Source: Candidatus Eiseniibacteriota bacterium (GTDB lineage: Bacteria; Orphanbacterota; Orphanbacteria; Orphanbacterales; Orphanbacteraceae). From it: a DNA stretch of 64,000 nucleotides. Location: the NCBI GenBank assembly GCA_024276995.1, contig JAJRWB010000009.1:14020-78019 (forward strand), in the 5' to 3' direction. Below are positions 1-8,494 of the stretch, piece by piece. Positions within the stretch are counted from its first letter, which is position 1. Every line of letters begins with the position of its first letter. A program made the position numbers and the translations under genes. Under the pieces are notes generated by a model. That model made no database searches. It was not told the DNA's origin and was given only the letters and a program-made list of their open reading frames with translations.

Positions 1-78
1 ATTATGTAAGTTCGCGCTTTATGCGCGGCACGCCCTTTTCGAGGGCGAATCTTCGGGTTAAGGAGGATCAGGAGCAGC

Positions 79-1989
79 ATGGAGGAATCGAACAGGGAAG
101 AGGTCCGCGAAGAGACGCCGGCCGTGACGGAAACGACGGGCGAAAGCGCCCCGGCCGGGGAGGCCCCTTCCGCGAAAGTGGAGACGGAAAAGCCGGTGAA
201 GAAACCGCGGATCCGTCTCGTCAACGTGGACGAGGACGAGGAGGAGAACAAGGAACAGATCCAGGACATGCTCGATCTCTACGAGGAATCGATGAAGGAG
301 ATCGAGGAGGGCCAGGTCGTTCCGGGAACGGTGCTCAGGGTCGGTGAGAACGAGGTTCTCGTCGACGTGGGATTCAAATCGGAAGGGGTGATCCCTCTCC
401 ATGAATTCCCCGAGCCGGTGAATATCCAGGTGGGCGAGAAGATCGACGTCTATCTCGAGCGGCTGGAGAACCAGGACGGCCTCGTGGTGCTTTCGAAGCA
501 GCGCGCCGACTTCCTGAAGGTGTGGGGCGAAATCAAGGACGCCTACGACAGCGGCAACGTGGTGAACGGATGCGTCACCCGCCGGATCAAGGGAGGCCTC
601 GTGGTCGACCTCTTCGGCGTGGAGGCGTTTCTTCCCGGGTCGCAGGTCGCTCTTCGCCAGGTTCCCAATCTCGACGATTTGATCGGGGAAACTTTCCCAT
701 TCAAAATTATCAAGCTGAACAAGCGGCGCAGGAACATCGTCGTCTCCCGCCGCGTGGTTCTCGAGGAAGAGCGGAACGAGAAGAAGCAGGCGCTTATCAA
801 GGAATTGGAGAAAGGCCAGATCCGCGAGGGTGTTGTGAAGAACATCACCGACTTCGGCGCTTTCGTCGATCTCGGAGGAATCGACGGGCTTCTTCATATC
901 ACCGATATGTCGTGGGGACGGATCGGACATCCTTCCGAGGTGGTCACCATCGGGAGCACGATCAAGATCAAGATTCTCGAGTTCGACCGGGAAAGGGAAA
1001 GGATCTCCCTCGGTCTCAAGCAGATGACACCCTACCCGTGGGAGGACGTGGAGGAACGCTACCCGGTAAACACCCGCGTCAAGGGACGGGTCGTCTCGAT
1101 CACCGATTACGGCGCCTTCGTGGAGCTGGAGAAGGGGATCGAAGGGCTGATCCATGTCTCGGAGATGTCGTGGACGAAACATATCCGCCATCCCTCGAAG
1201 CTCCTGTCGGTGAACGACGAGGTCGAGGCGATGGTGCTCAAGGTGGACCGGGAGAACGAGAAGATCTCCCTCGGCCTGAAACAGACCGAGCCCGATCCGT
1301 GGCTTTCCATCGATCAGCGTTACCCGGTCGGTTCCAAGTTCACCGGGAAGGTGAGAAACCTGACGAATTTCGGAGCCTTCGTCGAGCTCGAGGAGGGGAT
1401 CGACGGGCTCGTTCATATCTCCGACATGTCGTGGACGAAGAGGATCAAGCACGCCAACGAAGTGGTCAAGAAGGGCGACGACGTGGAAGTGATGGTGCTC
1501 AACATCGACAAGGAGAACCGCCGGATCTCTCTCGGCCTCAAGCAGGTGCAGAACGATCCGTGGGAAACCCTCGCCCATACGATCCCCGAGGGGACCGCAC
1601 TCGAAGGAGAGGTCATCAAGGTCGTCGACAGGGGTGTTGTGGTCGACGTGGGAGACGATCTGGAGGGGTTCGTTCCCCTCAACCAGGTGACCGACGAGCT
1701 GGCGCGGAATAACTATGCCGCCCTCCAGCCGGGAACGAAGCTCTCGCTGCGCGTCGTGAGGATCGATCCGCAGAATCGGCGGATCGTACTCTCGGTGAAG
1801 GCGTTCTACGAGCAGGAGGAGGAGGACGAGGTCGCCCAGTATCACCGCCGCACGTCGGACAGCGGCAAGATCGCCCTTTCGGACATGGTCGACCTTTCGA
1901 AGGCGGTTTCTTCCGCGGCGGGAGAGACGGCGGACGAGGCGGACGGGTCGGAAAAGGATGGCGACGACGGGGAGAGCGAATCGTCTTGA
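79..1989 (+). CDS. rpsA: 30S ribosomal protein S1
   Basis: This protein of 636 aa carries six S1 (OB-fold) RNA-binding repeats, at about residues 78-142, 158-225, 247-315, 330-402, 417-487 and 502-580. Repeats 3-5 are the canonical type (for example ITDFGAFVDL and MSWTKRIKH). S1 recruits mRNA to the 30S subunit and promotes initiation on structured or weak-SD mRNAs. The first 75 residues form an acidic, Glu-rich extension, and the C-terminus is also acidic. The ATG is preceded by AAGGAGG at 60-66. The gene stands alone; the promoter of the following tRNA overlaps its stop codon. The family call is secure; the acidic ends are longer than usual but not diagnostic. Confidence 0.97.
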   Translation: MEESNREEVREETPAVTETTGESAPAGEAPSAKVETEKPVKKPRIRLVNVDEDEEENKEQIQDMLDLYEESMKEIEEGQVVPGTVLRVGENEVLVDVGFKSEGVIPLHEFPEPVNIQVGEKIDVYLERLENQDGLVVLSKQRADFLKVWGEIKDAYDSGNVVNGCVTRRIKGGLVVDLFGVEAFLPGSQVALRQVPNLDDLIGETFPFKIIKLNKRRRNIVVSRRVVLEEERNEKKQALIKELEKGQIREGVVKNITDFGAFVDLGGIDGLLHITDMSWGRIGHPSEVVTIGSTIKIKILEFDRERERISLGLKQMTPYPWEDVEERYPVNTRVKGRVVSITDYGAFVELEKGIEGLIHVSEMSWTKHIRHPSKLLSVNDEVEAMVLKVDRENEKISLGLKQTEPDPWLSIDQRYPVGSKFTGKVRNLTNFGAFVELEEGIDGLVHISDMSWTKRIKHANEVVKKGDDVEVMVLNIDKENRRISLGLKQVQNDPWETLAHTIPEGTALEGEVIKVVDRGVVVDVGDDLEGFVPLNQVTDELARNNYAALQPGTKLSLRVVRIDPQNRRIVLSVKAFYEQEEEDEVAQYHRRTSDSGKIALSDMVDLSKAVSSAAGETADEADGSEKDGDDGESESS

Positions 1990-2013
1990 CCCGCGCCCGG
2001 CGATCGATATAAT
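1986..2013 (+). promoter_or_regulatory. sigma70-type promoter for tRNA-Val
   Basis: TTGACC at 1986-1991, a 16-nt spacer and a perfect TATAAT at 2008-2013 place the start near 2020, about 25 nt before the tRNA. The -35 box overlaps the rpsA stop codon. Confidence 0.65.
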
Positions 2014-2044
2014 GCCGGCGGCGCGCGAAGACCGCCGGGAGAAC

Positions 2045-2121
2045 GGGCGATTAGCTCAGCTGGTTAGAGTGCTTGCTCGACACGCAAGAAGTCACTGGTT
2101 CAAGTCCAGTATCGCCCACCA
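2045..2121 (+). tRNA. tRNA-Val(GAC)
   Basis: A 77-nt cloverleaf with a 7-bp acceptor stem (GGGCGAT/ATCGCCC), D arm, anticodon stem CTTGC/GCAAG, a 5-nt variable loop, T arm with TTCAAGT and an encoded CCA. The anticodon GAC lies at 2079-2081 and the discriminator is A, as expected for valine. The anticodon loop reads TCGACAC, so position 33 is C (nt 2078) rather than the near-universal U. Confidence 0.93.
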
Positions 2122-2126
2122 TATGA

Positions 2127-2189
2127 GGGGACAACTGTCGAAAGGGGGCCTCCGAGCCCGGAGGCCCCGCTGTCCCCGTTTCTTTTTTT
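2127..2189 (+). terminator. Rho-independent terminator after tRNA-Val
   Basis: An inner 10-bp stem GGGGCCTCCG/CGGAGGCCCC (2145-2154 with 2159-2168, AGCC loop) is extended by GGGGACA/TGTCCCC (2127-2133 with 2171-2177), followed by a T-rich tract at 2179-2189. Confidence 0.8.
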
Positions 2190-2235
2190 CAGGCGTGTCG
2201 GGAGAATGCGCTTTCCCGCAGCCCGGAGTGCGTTG

Positions 2236-4047
2236 ATGGTCCTTCCCGAGGAAACCGAAGAGAGCCGGTACGAGAGGTACCGCCATTCGGCGTCGCACCT
2301 GATGGCATCCGCCATCCAGGAGCTGTGGCCCGACACGATGTTCGCCATCGGACCTCCGACGCGGCTCGGGGAGAAGTACGGGGGCGTCGGTTTCTACTAC
2401 GATCTCGACATGGAGCACAAGCTCACCCCCGAAGATCTTCCCCGCATCGAAAAGGTGATGCGCCGTTTCGTGAAGGAGGCCCAGCCCTTCTCGATGGAGG
2501 AGATCGACAGGGAAGAAGCGATCCGCTTCTTCCGGAAAAAGGGACAGCCGTACAAGGTGGAGCTGATCGAATCGTTCCCTGAAGGGGAGAAACTCACTCT
2601 CTATAAGCATGGCGATTTCGTCGACCTTTGCCGCGGTCCCCACATGGAATCGACCGCCGCCATCCGGTCGTTCAAGCTTCTTTCCCTCGCCGGCGCCTAC
2701 TGGAGGGGGGACGAGAAGAAGAAGATGCTCCAGCGGATCTACGGTGTGGCGTTCTACTCCGACGACGAACTCGATGCGTATCTCGATCTTCTCGAGGAAG
2801 CGCGGAAGAGGGATCACCGCCGCCTCGGCCGCGAACTCGATCTGTTCTCCACCGACGAAGCGTACGGTCCGGGACTGATCTTCTGGCATCCGAAGGGAGC
2901 GCGCATCCGGAACGAGATGGAGCGGTTCTGGTACGACGAACACTTCGCCAATGGGTACGATGTCCTCTACACGCCCCACGTCGCCAAGGAACATCTCTGG
3001 GAGACGTCGGGCCACATGGAGTTCTACGGGGACCGTCTCTTCGCGCCGATGCAGATCGACGATCTGAACTACCGGTTGAAACCGATGAACTGTCCGTTTC
3101 ACATACATGTCTACAAGTCGAGGTTGAGGAGCTACCGCGATCTGCCGATCCGCTGGGCGGAACTCGGCACGGTCTACCGTTACGAGCAATCGGGAGAACT
3201 TCACGGGCTGAAGAGGGTGCGCGGCTTTACCCAGGATGACGCCCATCTCTTCTGTGCGCCCGAGGACCTGCGCGACGAGATCGAGGAGGTTCTGCGGTTC
3301 ACGCTTCACATGCTCCGGACCTTCGGGTTCATCGAGTTCGAGGTCTTCCTCTCGACGCGCCCGGAGAAATCGGTGGGCGGCGATGAAGCGTGGGAGCGTT
3401 CCACCGAAGCGCTCCGCGAGGCGCTCGAAAACTCGAGACTCCCGTACGAGATCGATCCGGGCGAAGGGGTGTTCTACGGTCCGAAAATCGACATCAAGAT
3501 CCGGGACAGTCTCGGCCGGGCATGGCAGTGTTCCACCATCCAGGTCGATTTCAACCTCCCCGACCGGTTCGGTATCGCCTACCGCGGATCGGACGGGAAG
3601 GATCACCAGCCGATCATGATCCATCGCGCGCTGCTCGGCAGTTTCGAGCGCTTCTTCGCCTGTCTGGTGGAACATTACGCCGGCGCCTTTCCCGTGTGGC
3701 TCGCGCCGGAGCAGGCGCGACTCCTCCCGGTGACGGAGAAGCAGAACGATTACGCGGCCGACGTGGCGGCGAAGATGAGGGGCAGGGGGATCCGTGCCGG
3801 CGTCGATCATTCGGGAGAGAAGCTCGGCTTCAAGATCCGCAAGGCCCGGGAGGAACGGATACCGTTTCTGCTCACCGTCGGCGGCAGAGAAGCGGAAGGG
3901 GGCACCCTCTCCGTCCGGAGCCGCGCGCGGGGCGACGAAGGGGTGATTTCCGTGGAGGAAACCATTGAAAGGATTCGGGGCGACATCGATCGGAAAGTGA
4001 CCGATCTCGTTCCGGAGGAGGTGAAGCAATCAAAGAGAAAGAAGTAA
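2236..4047 (+). CDS. thrS: threonyl-tRNA synthetase lacking the TGS domain
   Basis: Class II synthetase that charges tRNA-Thr. It begins directly with the editing domain: HSASH near residue 16 and DLCRGPH further on give the zinc-like editing-site motifs. The catalytic core follows (motif-1 region, MNCPFHIHVYK, motif 2 RYEQSGELHGLKRVRGFTQD, motif 3 near IHRALLGSFER), then a C-terminal anticodon-binding domain. The usual N-terminal TGS domain of about 60 residues is absent, so the protein is 603 aa. I chose ATG 2236 because GGAG lies 7 nt upstream; an in-frame ATG at 2206 has its purine run too close. The 3' end overlaps infC by 19 nt. Confidence 0.95.
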   Translation: MVLPEETEESRYERYRHSASHLMASAIQELWPDTMFAIGPPTRLGEKYGGVGFYYDLDMEHKLTPEDLPRIEKVMRRFVKEAQPFSMEEIDREEAIRFFRKKGQPYKVELIESFPEGEKLTLYKHGDFVDLCRGPHMESTAAIRSFKLLSLAGAYWRGDEKKKMLQRIYGVAFYSDDELDAYLDLLEEARKRDHRRLGRELDLFSTDEAYGPGLIFWHPKGARIRNEMERFWYDEHFANGYDVLYTPHVAKEHLWETSGHMEFYGDRLFAPMQIDDLNYRLKPMNCPFHIHVYKSRLRSYRDLPIRWAELGTVYRYEQSGELHGLKRVRGFTQDDAHLFCAPEDLRDEIEEVLRFTLHMLRTFGFIEFEVFLSTRPEKSVGGDEAWERSTEALREALENSRLPYEIDPGEGVFYGPKIDIKIRDSLGRAWQCSTIQVDFNLPDRFGIAYRGSDGKDHQPIMIHRALLGSFERFFACLVEHYAGAFPVWLAPEQARLLPVTEKQNDYAADVAAKMRGRGIRAGVDHSGEKLGFKIRKAREERIPFLLTVGGREAEGGTLSVRSRARGDEGVISVEETIERIRGDIDRKVTDLVPEEVKQSKRKK

Positions 4048-4628
4048 GGGTCAACCGGAAGATCCGGGTTCCCCAGGTGAGGGTGGTGGACGAGGATGGA
4101 GAGATGGTCGGTATTCTCGCCACCCACGAGGCGATGGCGCTCGCCGAGGAGAAGGGACTCGATCTTGTGGAGGTGGCGACCAACTCGAAGCCTCCGGTGT
4201 GCCGCATCATGGATTATGGAAAGTTCAAGTATGAGCAATCGAAGCGGGCAAAGAAAGCGAAGCAGAAGCAGCACGTCACCCATCTGAAGGAAGTCAAGCT
4301 GCGCCCGAAGATCGAAAAGCACGACTACCAGTTCAAGCTTCGCAACGCGATCCGGTTCCTCGAAGGGAGGGACAAGGTGAAGGTCACCGTGATCTTCCGG
4401 GGAAGGGAGCTGGCGCACATCGATCTCGGCCGGAAGATCCTCGACGGCTTTGTCGCCGACCTCACCGATGTGGCGAACGTGGAAGTGCCGCCGAAGATGG
4501 AAGGGCGCAACATGTCGCTCGTGCTTTCGCCGAAACCGGTGAAGGTGGAAAAGCAGCCGAAGGCGGCGGATGGAGAAAAAAAGGCCGATCCCGCCGGGCG
4601 GGAAGTGACGGCCGACGAGAGGGAATAA
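4029..4628 (+). CDS. infC: translation initiation factor IF-3 with AUC start codon
   Basis: IF-3 binds the 30S subunit, keeps it apart from 50S and rejects non-canonical initiation. N-domain motifs are visible (LDLVEVATNSKPPVCRIMDY), then a basic linker and the C-domain (KVTVIFRGRELAHIDLG). The first GTG in frame, at 4077, would remove the conserved N-terminal strand (VNRKIRVPQVRVVDEDG). No ATG/GTG/TTG lies further upstream at a sensible place. However, a strong GGAGGAGGTG (4013-4022) sits 6 nt before ATC at 4029, giving a 199-aa protein of normal size. infC in other bacteria begins with AUU or related codons for autoregulation by IF-3, so AUC fits. The ATC lies inside the 3' end of thrS. Confidence 0.93.
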   Translation: MKEKEVRVNRKIRVPQVRVVDEDGEMVGILATHEAMALAEEKGLDLVEVATNSKPPVCRIMDYGKFKYEQSKRAKKAKQKQHVTHLKEVKLRPKIEKHDYQFKLRNAIRFLEGRDKVKVTVIFRGRELAHIDLGRKILDGFVADLTDVANVEVPPKMEGRNMSLVLSPKPVKVEKQPKAADGEKKADPAGREVTADERE

Positions 4629-4667
4629 GCAGGACGGCCCACGGGCCGGGTCAGAGGAGATCGTACC

Positions 4668-5021
4668 ATGCCGAGAGCGAAAAGCGGGCCTCCCGGGTCG
4701 AGGAGGCACAGGAAAGTACTGAAGCGCGCCCGGGGATACCGGGGAAGCCGGGGGAAGCTCTTCCGCACGGCTTCCACGTCGGTGATCAAGGGTCTGCAGC
4801 ATGCCTATGTCGGGCGGAAGCTGAAGAAGCAGCAATACCGGGCGCTGTGGATCATCCGAATCGGTGCCGCGGCGCGGCTGAACGGCATGTCGTACAGCCG
4901 TTTCATGAACGGCCTGAAGAGGGCGAACGTCGAGTTGAACCGGAAAGTGCTCGCCCACATGGCGGTTCACGAAGAAGACGCCTTCCGGGAACTCGTCGAG
5001 GTGGCCCGGAACGCGGGGTAA
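4668..5021 (+). CDS. rplT: 50S ribosomal protein L20
   Basis: Basic 117-aa protein with the L20 signature (RHRKVLKRARGYRGSRGKLF and RALWIIRIGAAARLNGMSYS). It binds 23S rRNA and is needed early in 50S assembly. An AGAGGAG motif lies 8 nt before the ATG. Only 39 nt separate it from infC, so the rpmI (L35) gene normally between these two is not here. Confidence 0.97.
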   Translation: MPRAKSGPPGSRRHRKVLKRARGYRGSRGKLFRTASTSVIKGLQHAYVGRKLKKQQYRALWIIRIGAAARLNGMSYSRFMNGLKRANVELNRKVLAHMAVHEEDAFRELVEVARNAG

Positions 5022-5142
5022 GAAAACACTTCTGCCTCCGTCGCCACATATGCTAGTTTGACAAGAAATAAGGTCGCTTACCTCATGCGGTTTCCGAGGA
5101 GGGAAGCCGCCCGGCCCGGGACGGGCATGGGGGACCGCCGAA

Positions 5143-5421
5143 ATGTGCAACCTCGACTTCGAATCGCTCGACAGGCAGATCGCCTCGGTTCGCACCCGGA
5201 TGGAGCAGATAGGACGGGAGCGGGAGGAATGGAACGCCGAGAGGCGGCGCTTCGAGGAGAGGGTGCGTGCCTTGGAGGAGGAGATCGCCCGCCTCGCCGA
5301 ATCGGAAGAGCGGTATCGCGCCCTCCTCAACGAGAACGAGCAGTACAGGAAGAGCCAGAGGATCGTCCGCGAGCAGGTCGTCAAGATGCTGCAGAGGATC
5401 GATACGTTCGCGCGGCCGTGA
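5143..5421 (+). CDS. coiled-coil protein, ZapB-like, upstream of zapA
   Basis: A 92-aa protein made almost entirely of charged heptad-like sequence (residues about 5-85, for example RRFEERVRALEEEIARLAES) with no signal peptide or membrane segment. A short coiled coil encoded directly before zapA suggests a ZapB-like partner in division-ring assembly. That assignment rests on context and coiled-coil character, not a specific motif. A GGGGGA tract lies 8 nt before the ATG. Upstream, 5022-5142 holds promoter-like words (TATGCT at 5049, TTGACA at 5058) but no well-spaced pair. Confidence 0.7.
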   Translation: MCNLDFESLDRQIASVRTRMEQIGREREEWNAERRRFEERVRALEEEIARLAESEERYRALLNENEQYRKSQRIVREQVVKMLQRIDTFARP

Positions 5422-5534
5422 CGGTTCTTCCGTTTACATAGATCGGGACCGTGTATTCTCCCGGACCGGGCGTCGTCGGGAATCGAGTCGCCCGGGGGAC
5501 CGGCAGTCAGAGATCATTCGTTTGCGAGGACCAC

Positions 5535-5828
5535 TTGGATACACCCAGGGAAAGCGCAAAAGTCACTATATTCGGGAATGACTACCACATCCAGGCAAGC
5601 GAGAATCCCGAGTACATCGAAAAGATCGCCCGTTACGTGGACGGGAAGATGCGCGAACTTCAGGGGCGCAGCACCGTCTCGTCGTCCACGAAGATCGCCA
5701 TCCTGGTGGCCATGAACATTGCCGACGAACTCCACAGGGAGCGGCGCCACCGTACCGGATGGCAGGAACAACTGGACGAGAAGACGGCTGAGCTGGCCAG
5801 GATCCTCGAAGAGGCCGGCGGCGACTGA
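5535..5828 (+). CDS. zapA: cell division protein ZapA
   Basis: ZapA cross-links FtsZ filaments at midcell. The protein matches the family pattern: N-terminal strand (SAKVTIFGNDYHIQ), then YIEKIARYVDGKMREL, then the helix TKIAILVAMNIADELHRER and a C-terminal coiled coil. The frame is open further upstream, but the family fold starts at residue 6 or so after a TTG at 5535 that has GAGGA 5 nt before it, giving 97 aa, a normal ZapA length. The preceding 113 nt are G+C-rich and self-complementary, so a structured leader is possible. Confidence 0.85.
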   Translation: MDTPRESAKVTIFGNDYHIQASENPEYIEKIARYVDGKMRELQGRSTVSSSTKIAILVAMNIADELHRERRHRTGWQEQLDEKTAELARILEEAGGD

Positions 5829-5889
5829 TCCTCCCCGCGCGAGCGGGATTCGGACTGACATCGGATACCCCCCCTTCGCCCTGTCCGGG

Positions 5890-5928
5890 CGATAATCCGA
5901 CCCCCGCGTCGCGGATGCCGGATTATCG
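5890..5928 (+). repeat. perfect 10-bp inverted repeat upstream of rny
   Basis: CGATAATCCG (5890-5899) pairs perfectly with CGGATTATCG (5919-5928); the 19-nt interior contains a further CCGC/GCGG stem. No clean T-tract follows, so it may be a weak zapA terminator, a processing site or an operator. Confidence 0.4.
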
Positions 5929-6033
5929 GTATCGGCAGGGCTTCTTGCTTTGTTGCTGATTCGACCGCCCGGCCCCGGCCGCGGCGGCTCGGGATTCACA
6001 TAGAGGGGAGCGATCCCCACGGGAGGAATGCAG

Positions 6034-7599
6034 ATGGCTCTCTCTTGGACGGAATTGCTGATTCCGATCATCCTGGGCGTTTTCGTTCTCATCGTTCTGT
6101 GGCTTCTCCTGGCGCGCGCCGGGAGGGGACGCGTCCGTTCGGCGAAGAACGTGGCCACCCGGATCATAGAAGAAGCGAAGAAGGAAGCGGAGACACGCAA
6201 GAAGGAAGCGATCCTCGAGGCGAAGGAGGAATGGTACAAGGCGAAGGAGAAGTTCGACAGGGATACCGATTCGAAGCGGAAAGAACTCCAGAAGTTGGAG
6301 AAGCGGATCGCCGATAAGGAGGCAAGCCTGAACCGCCGGGTCGATCTTCTCGATAAGAAGGATTTGGAGGCGAAGAAGAAGGAGACGGAACTCGCCCGGC
6401 AGACGGAGCGGGTCCGCGCCGAGAGGGAGGAGCTGAAGCGCACGTTGGAGCGGGAGAACCAGCGGCTCGAGAGGATCGCCGGTATGTCCCAGGAGGAGGC
6501 GAAGCAGGTCCTCATCAGCAACCTGGAGGAAGAAGCGCGCCACGAGGCGTCGAAGCAGCTCCTCCTCATCCGGGATGAGACGAAGAGAAGGGCGGAGAAG
6601 GAGGCGCAGCGGATCGTCACCATGGCGATTCAGCGTTGCGCCGCCGACCATTCCGCCGAAACCACCGTGTCGGTGGTGACGCTCCAAAACGACGACATGA
6701 AGGGGAGGATCATCGGCAGGGAGGGGAGAAATATCCGCGCCTTCGAGGCGGCCACGGGGATCGACGTGATCATCGACGATACGCCGGGCGCCGTCGTCCT
6801 TTCCGGTTTCGACCCGGTGCGGCGGGAAGTAGCGCGCGCCAGCTTGGAGAGGCTCATTTCCGACGGGCGGATCCATCCCGGTCGGATCGAGGAACTCGTC
6901 GCGAAGTCGGCGAAGGAGAGGGACGAGAAGATCCAGGAGATCGGCGAACAGACCACCCTCGAAATGGGGATCGTCGGCCTCAACGCGCGGCTCGTCAAGC
7001 TCCTCGGGAGGCTCCACTACAGGACGTCGTACGGACAGAACGTGCTGCAGCATTCGAAGGAGGTCGGTTGGCTCTGTGGGATCATGGCGGCGGAGCTGCA
7101 CATCGACAACGTGGTGGCGAAGCGCGCCGGACTGCTGCACGACATCGGCAAGGCGCTCACCCACGAAGTCGAGGGGATTCACTCCCTCATCGGCGGCGAC
7201 GTTGCGGAGAAGTGCGGAGAGCACGCCGTGGTGGTGAATGCCATACGGGCGCATCACGAGGATGTGGAGGCGACCACCCTCATTGCGCCGCTCGTTCAGG
7301 CCGCGGACGCGATTTCCGGCGCCCGTCCCGGCGCACGTGGGGAGACGCTCGAGACGTACATCCAGCGGCTCGAGAGGCTCGAGAACATCGCCCGCTCCTT
7401 CAAGGGGGTGGAAAAGGTTTATGCCATCCAGGCGGGCCGGGAGATCCGGATCATGGTGGAGGGGGGGGCGGTGAACGACGCGCAGTCGGTGACGTTGTCG
7501 ACCGCCATCGCGAGGAAGATCGAGAAGGATCTCGAGTATCCCGGTCAGATCAAGGTGACCGTGATTCGCGAGACGCGGGCGGTGGAGTATGCCCGATAA
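6034..7599 (+). CDS. rny: ribonuclease Y
   Basis: Membrane-anchored endoribonuclease that initiates mRNA decay. In order: N-terminal transmembrane helix (residues about 6-26), long coiled coil (about 35-185), KH domain (about 200-275, with [17 protein letters not shown]) and an HD domain (about 330-430) with the metal-binding HD in [11 protein letters not shown]. The length, 521 aa, is normal. ATG 6034 is preferred over ATG 6028 because GGGAGGA at 6021-6027 would abut the latter. A GNRA-type hairpin (GGGGA-GCGA-TCCCC, 6005-6018) lies just before the SD. The 3' end overlaps folD by 11 nt, starting a long co-directional run. Confidence 0.95.
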   Translation: MALSWTELLIPIILGVFVLIVLWLLLARAGRGRVRSAKNVATRIIEEAKKEAETRKKEAILEAKEEWYKAKEKFDRDTDSKRKELQKLEKRIADKEASLNRRVDLLDKKDLEAKKKETELARQTERVRAEREELKRTLERENQRLERIAGMSQEEAKQVLISNLEEEARHEASKQLLLIRDETKRRAEKEAQRIVTMAIQRCAADHSAETTVSVVTLQNDDMKGRIIGREGRNIRAFEAATGIDVIIDDTPGAVVLSGFDPVRREVARASLERLISDGRIHPGRIEELVAKSAKERDEKIQEIGEQTTLEMGIVGLNARLVKLLGRLHYRTSYGQNVLQHSKEVGWLCGIMAAELHIDNVVAKRAGLLHDIGKALTHEVEGIHSLIGGDVAEKCGEHAVVVNAIRAHHEDVEATTLIAPLVQAADAISGARPGARGETLETYIQRLERLENIARSFKGVEKVYAIQAGREIRIMVEGGAVNDAQSVTLSTAIARKIEKDLEYPGQIKVTVIRETRAVEYAR

Positions 7600-8494
7600 A
7601 GAGACCGGACCGCGCGGTGTGAAAATCGACGGGAGAGGTATCGCCCGGGCGATGGAGGAGGAGGTCGCCGCGGAGGTGGGCCGTCTCGCTGAGCGGGGCG
7701 TCGTTCCCCGCCTCGTTTCGGTCGCCGTGGACGACGACGACCGGTCGTTCGAATCGTACAGCCGCTCCCGGGAGAGGGCGTGCGAACGTGTGGGCATCGA
7801 AACCGACTCGGTGAAAGTTCCTCTCATGGACGCGGAGCGTTCGCTCGGCCGGGAGCTGGCGAAACTCTCGGCGGACCCGGCGGTTCACGGCGTCCTGCTG
7901 AAACTCCCCCTCCCTTCCGGCGTGAGCGAGGCGGGCGTCTTCTCCCATCTCCATCCCGGAAAGGATGTGGAAGGGGTCCATCCGCGCAACGCCGGTCTTC
8001 TCGCCCTGGGGAGACCCCGCTTTGTCCCGTGTACCGCCGCGGCGGTGATGGCGATCCTCCGGCGCGAGGATCTCCCCCTCGAGGGGAGACACGTGGTGGT
8101 TCTCGGGCGAAGCCGTGTGGTCGGCGCGCCCCTTACGACGATGCTTCTCGACAAGCGCACCGGGGGGAACGGCACCGTCACGGTATGTCATTCCCGCACG
8201 AGAAACCTTCCCCAGATGGTGGCCCAGGCGGAAGTGCTCATCGCGGCGGTCGGCCGCCCGGAGTACGTGAAAGGGGAGTGGATTCGTCCGGGTGCGGTGG
8301 TGATCGACGTCGGAGTCCACTGGCTCGCCGACTCTTCCCTTCCGAAGGGGGGAAAACTCGTCGGAGACGTTCATTTCGAAAGCGCGTCTCGTGTGGCGTC
8401 GAGGATCACGCCGGTGCCCGGCGGCGTGGGGCCGGTCACCACGGCGATTCTCCTGCGGGCGACCGTGCGGGCCGCCGCACGGGCGGAGGACTGA
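7589..8494 (+). CDS. folD: FolD-like methylene-THF dehydrogenase with altered cyclohydrolase residues
   Basis: FolD normally oxidises methylene-THF to methenyl-THF with NADP and then hydrolyses it to 10-formyl-THF. The fold is clear: catalytic-domain motif KLPLP (105-109), nucleotide-site motif [15 protein letters not shown] and the PGGVGPVT signature near the C-terminus. Several family-defining residues differ. The YxxxK motif reads YSRSR (Tyr57, Arg61), the Gln of QLPLP is Lys105, and the DVDG motif is DVEG (126-129). In studied bifunctional enzymes the lysine is needed for cyclohydrolase activity, so this may be mainly a dehydrogenase. It sits between rny and xseA with overlap or abutment on both sides. 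Confidence 0.85.
   Translation: MPDKETGPRGVKIDGRGIARAMEEEVAAEVGRLAERGVVPRLVSVAVDDDDRSFESYSRSRERACERVGIETDSVKVPLMDAERSLGRELAKLSADPAVHGVLLKLPLPSGVSEAGVFSHLHPGKDVEGVHPRNAGLLALGRPRFVPCTAAAVMAILRREDLPLEGRHVVVLGRSRVVGAPLTTMLLDKRTGGNGTVTVCHSRTRNLPQMVAQAEVLIAAVGRPEYVKGEWIRPGAVVIDVGVHWLADSSLPKGGKLVGDVHFESASRVASRITPVPGGVGPVTTAILLRATVRAAARAED

Noticed and set aside
58-1845. Long open frame antisense to rpsA (595 codons, minus strand)
   Set aside because: Low-complexity His/Asp/Leu/Arg composition typical of the complement of G+C-rich coding DNA; the plus strand clearly encodes S1.
2092-4029. Long minus-strand frame antisense to thrS and tRNA-Val
   Set aside because: Mirror of codon bias in thrS; it even runs through the tRNA gene.
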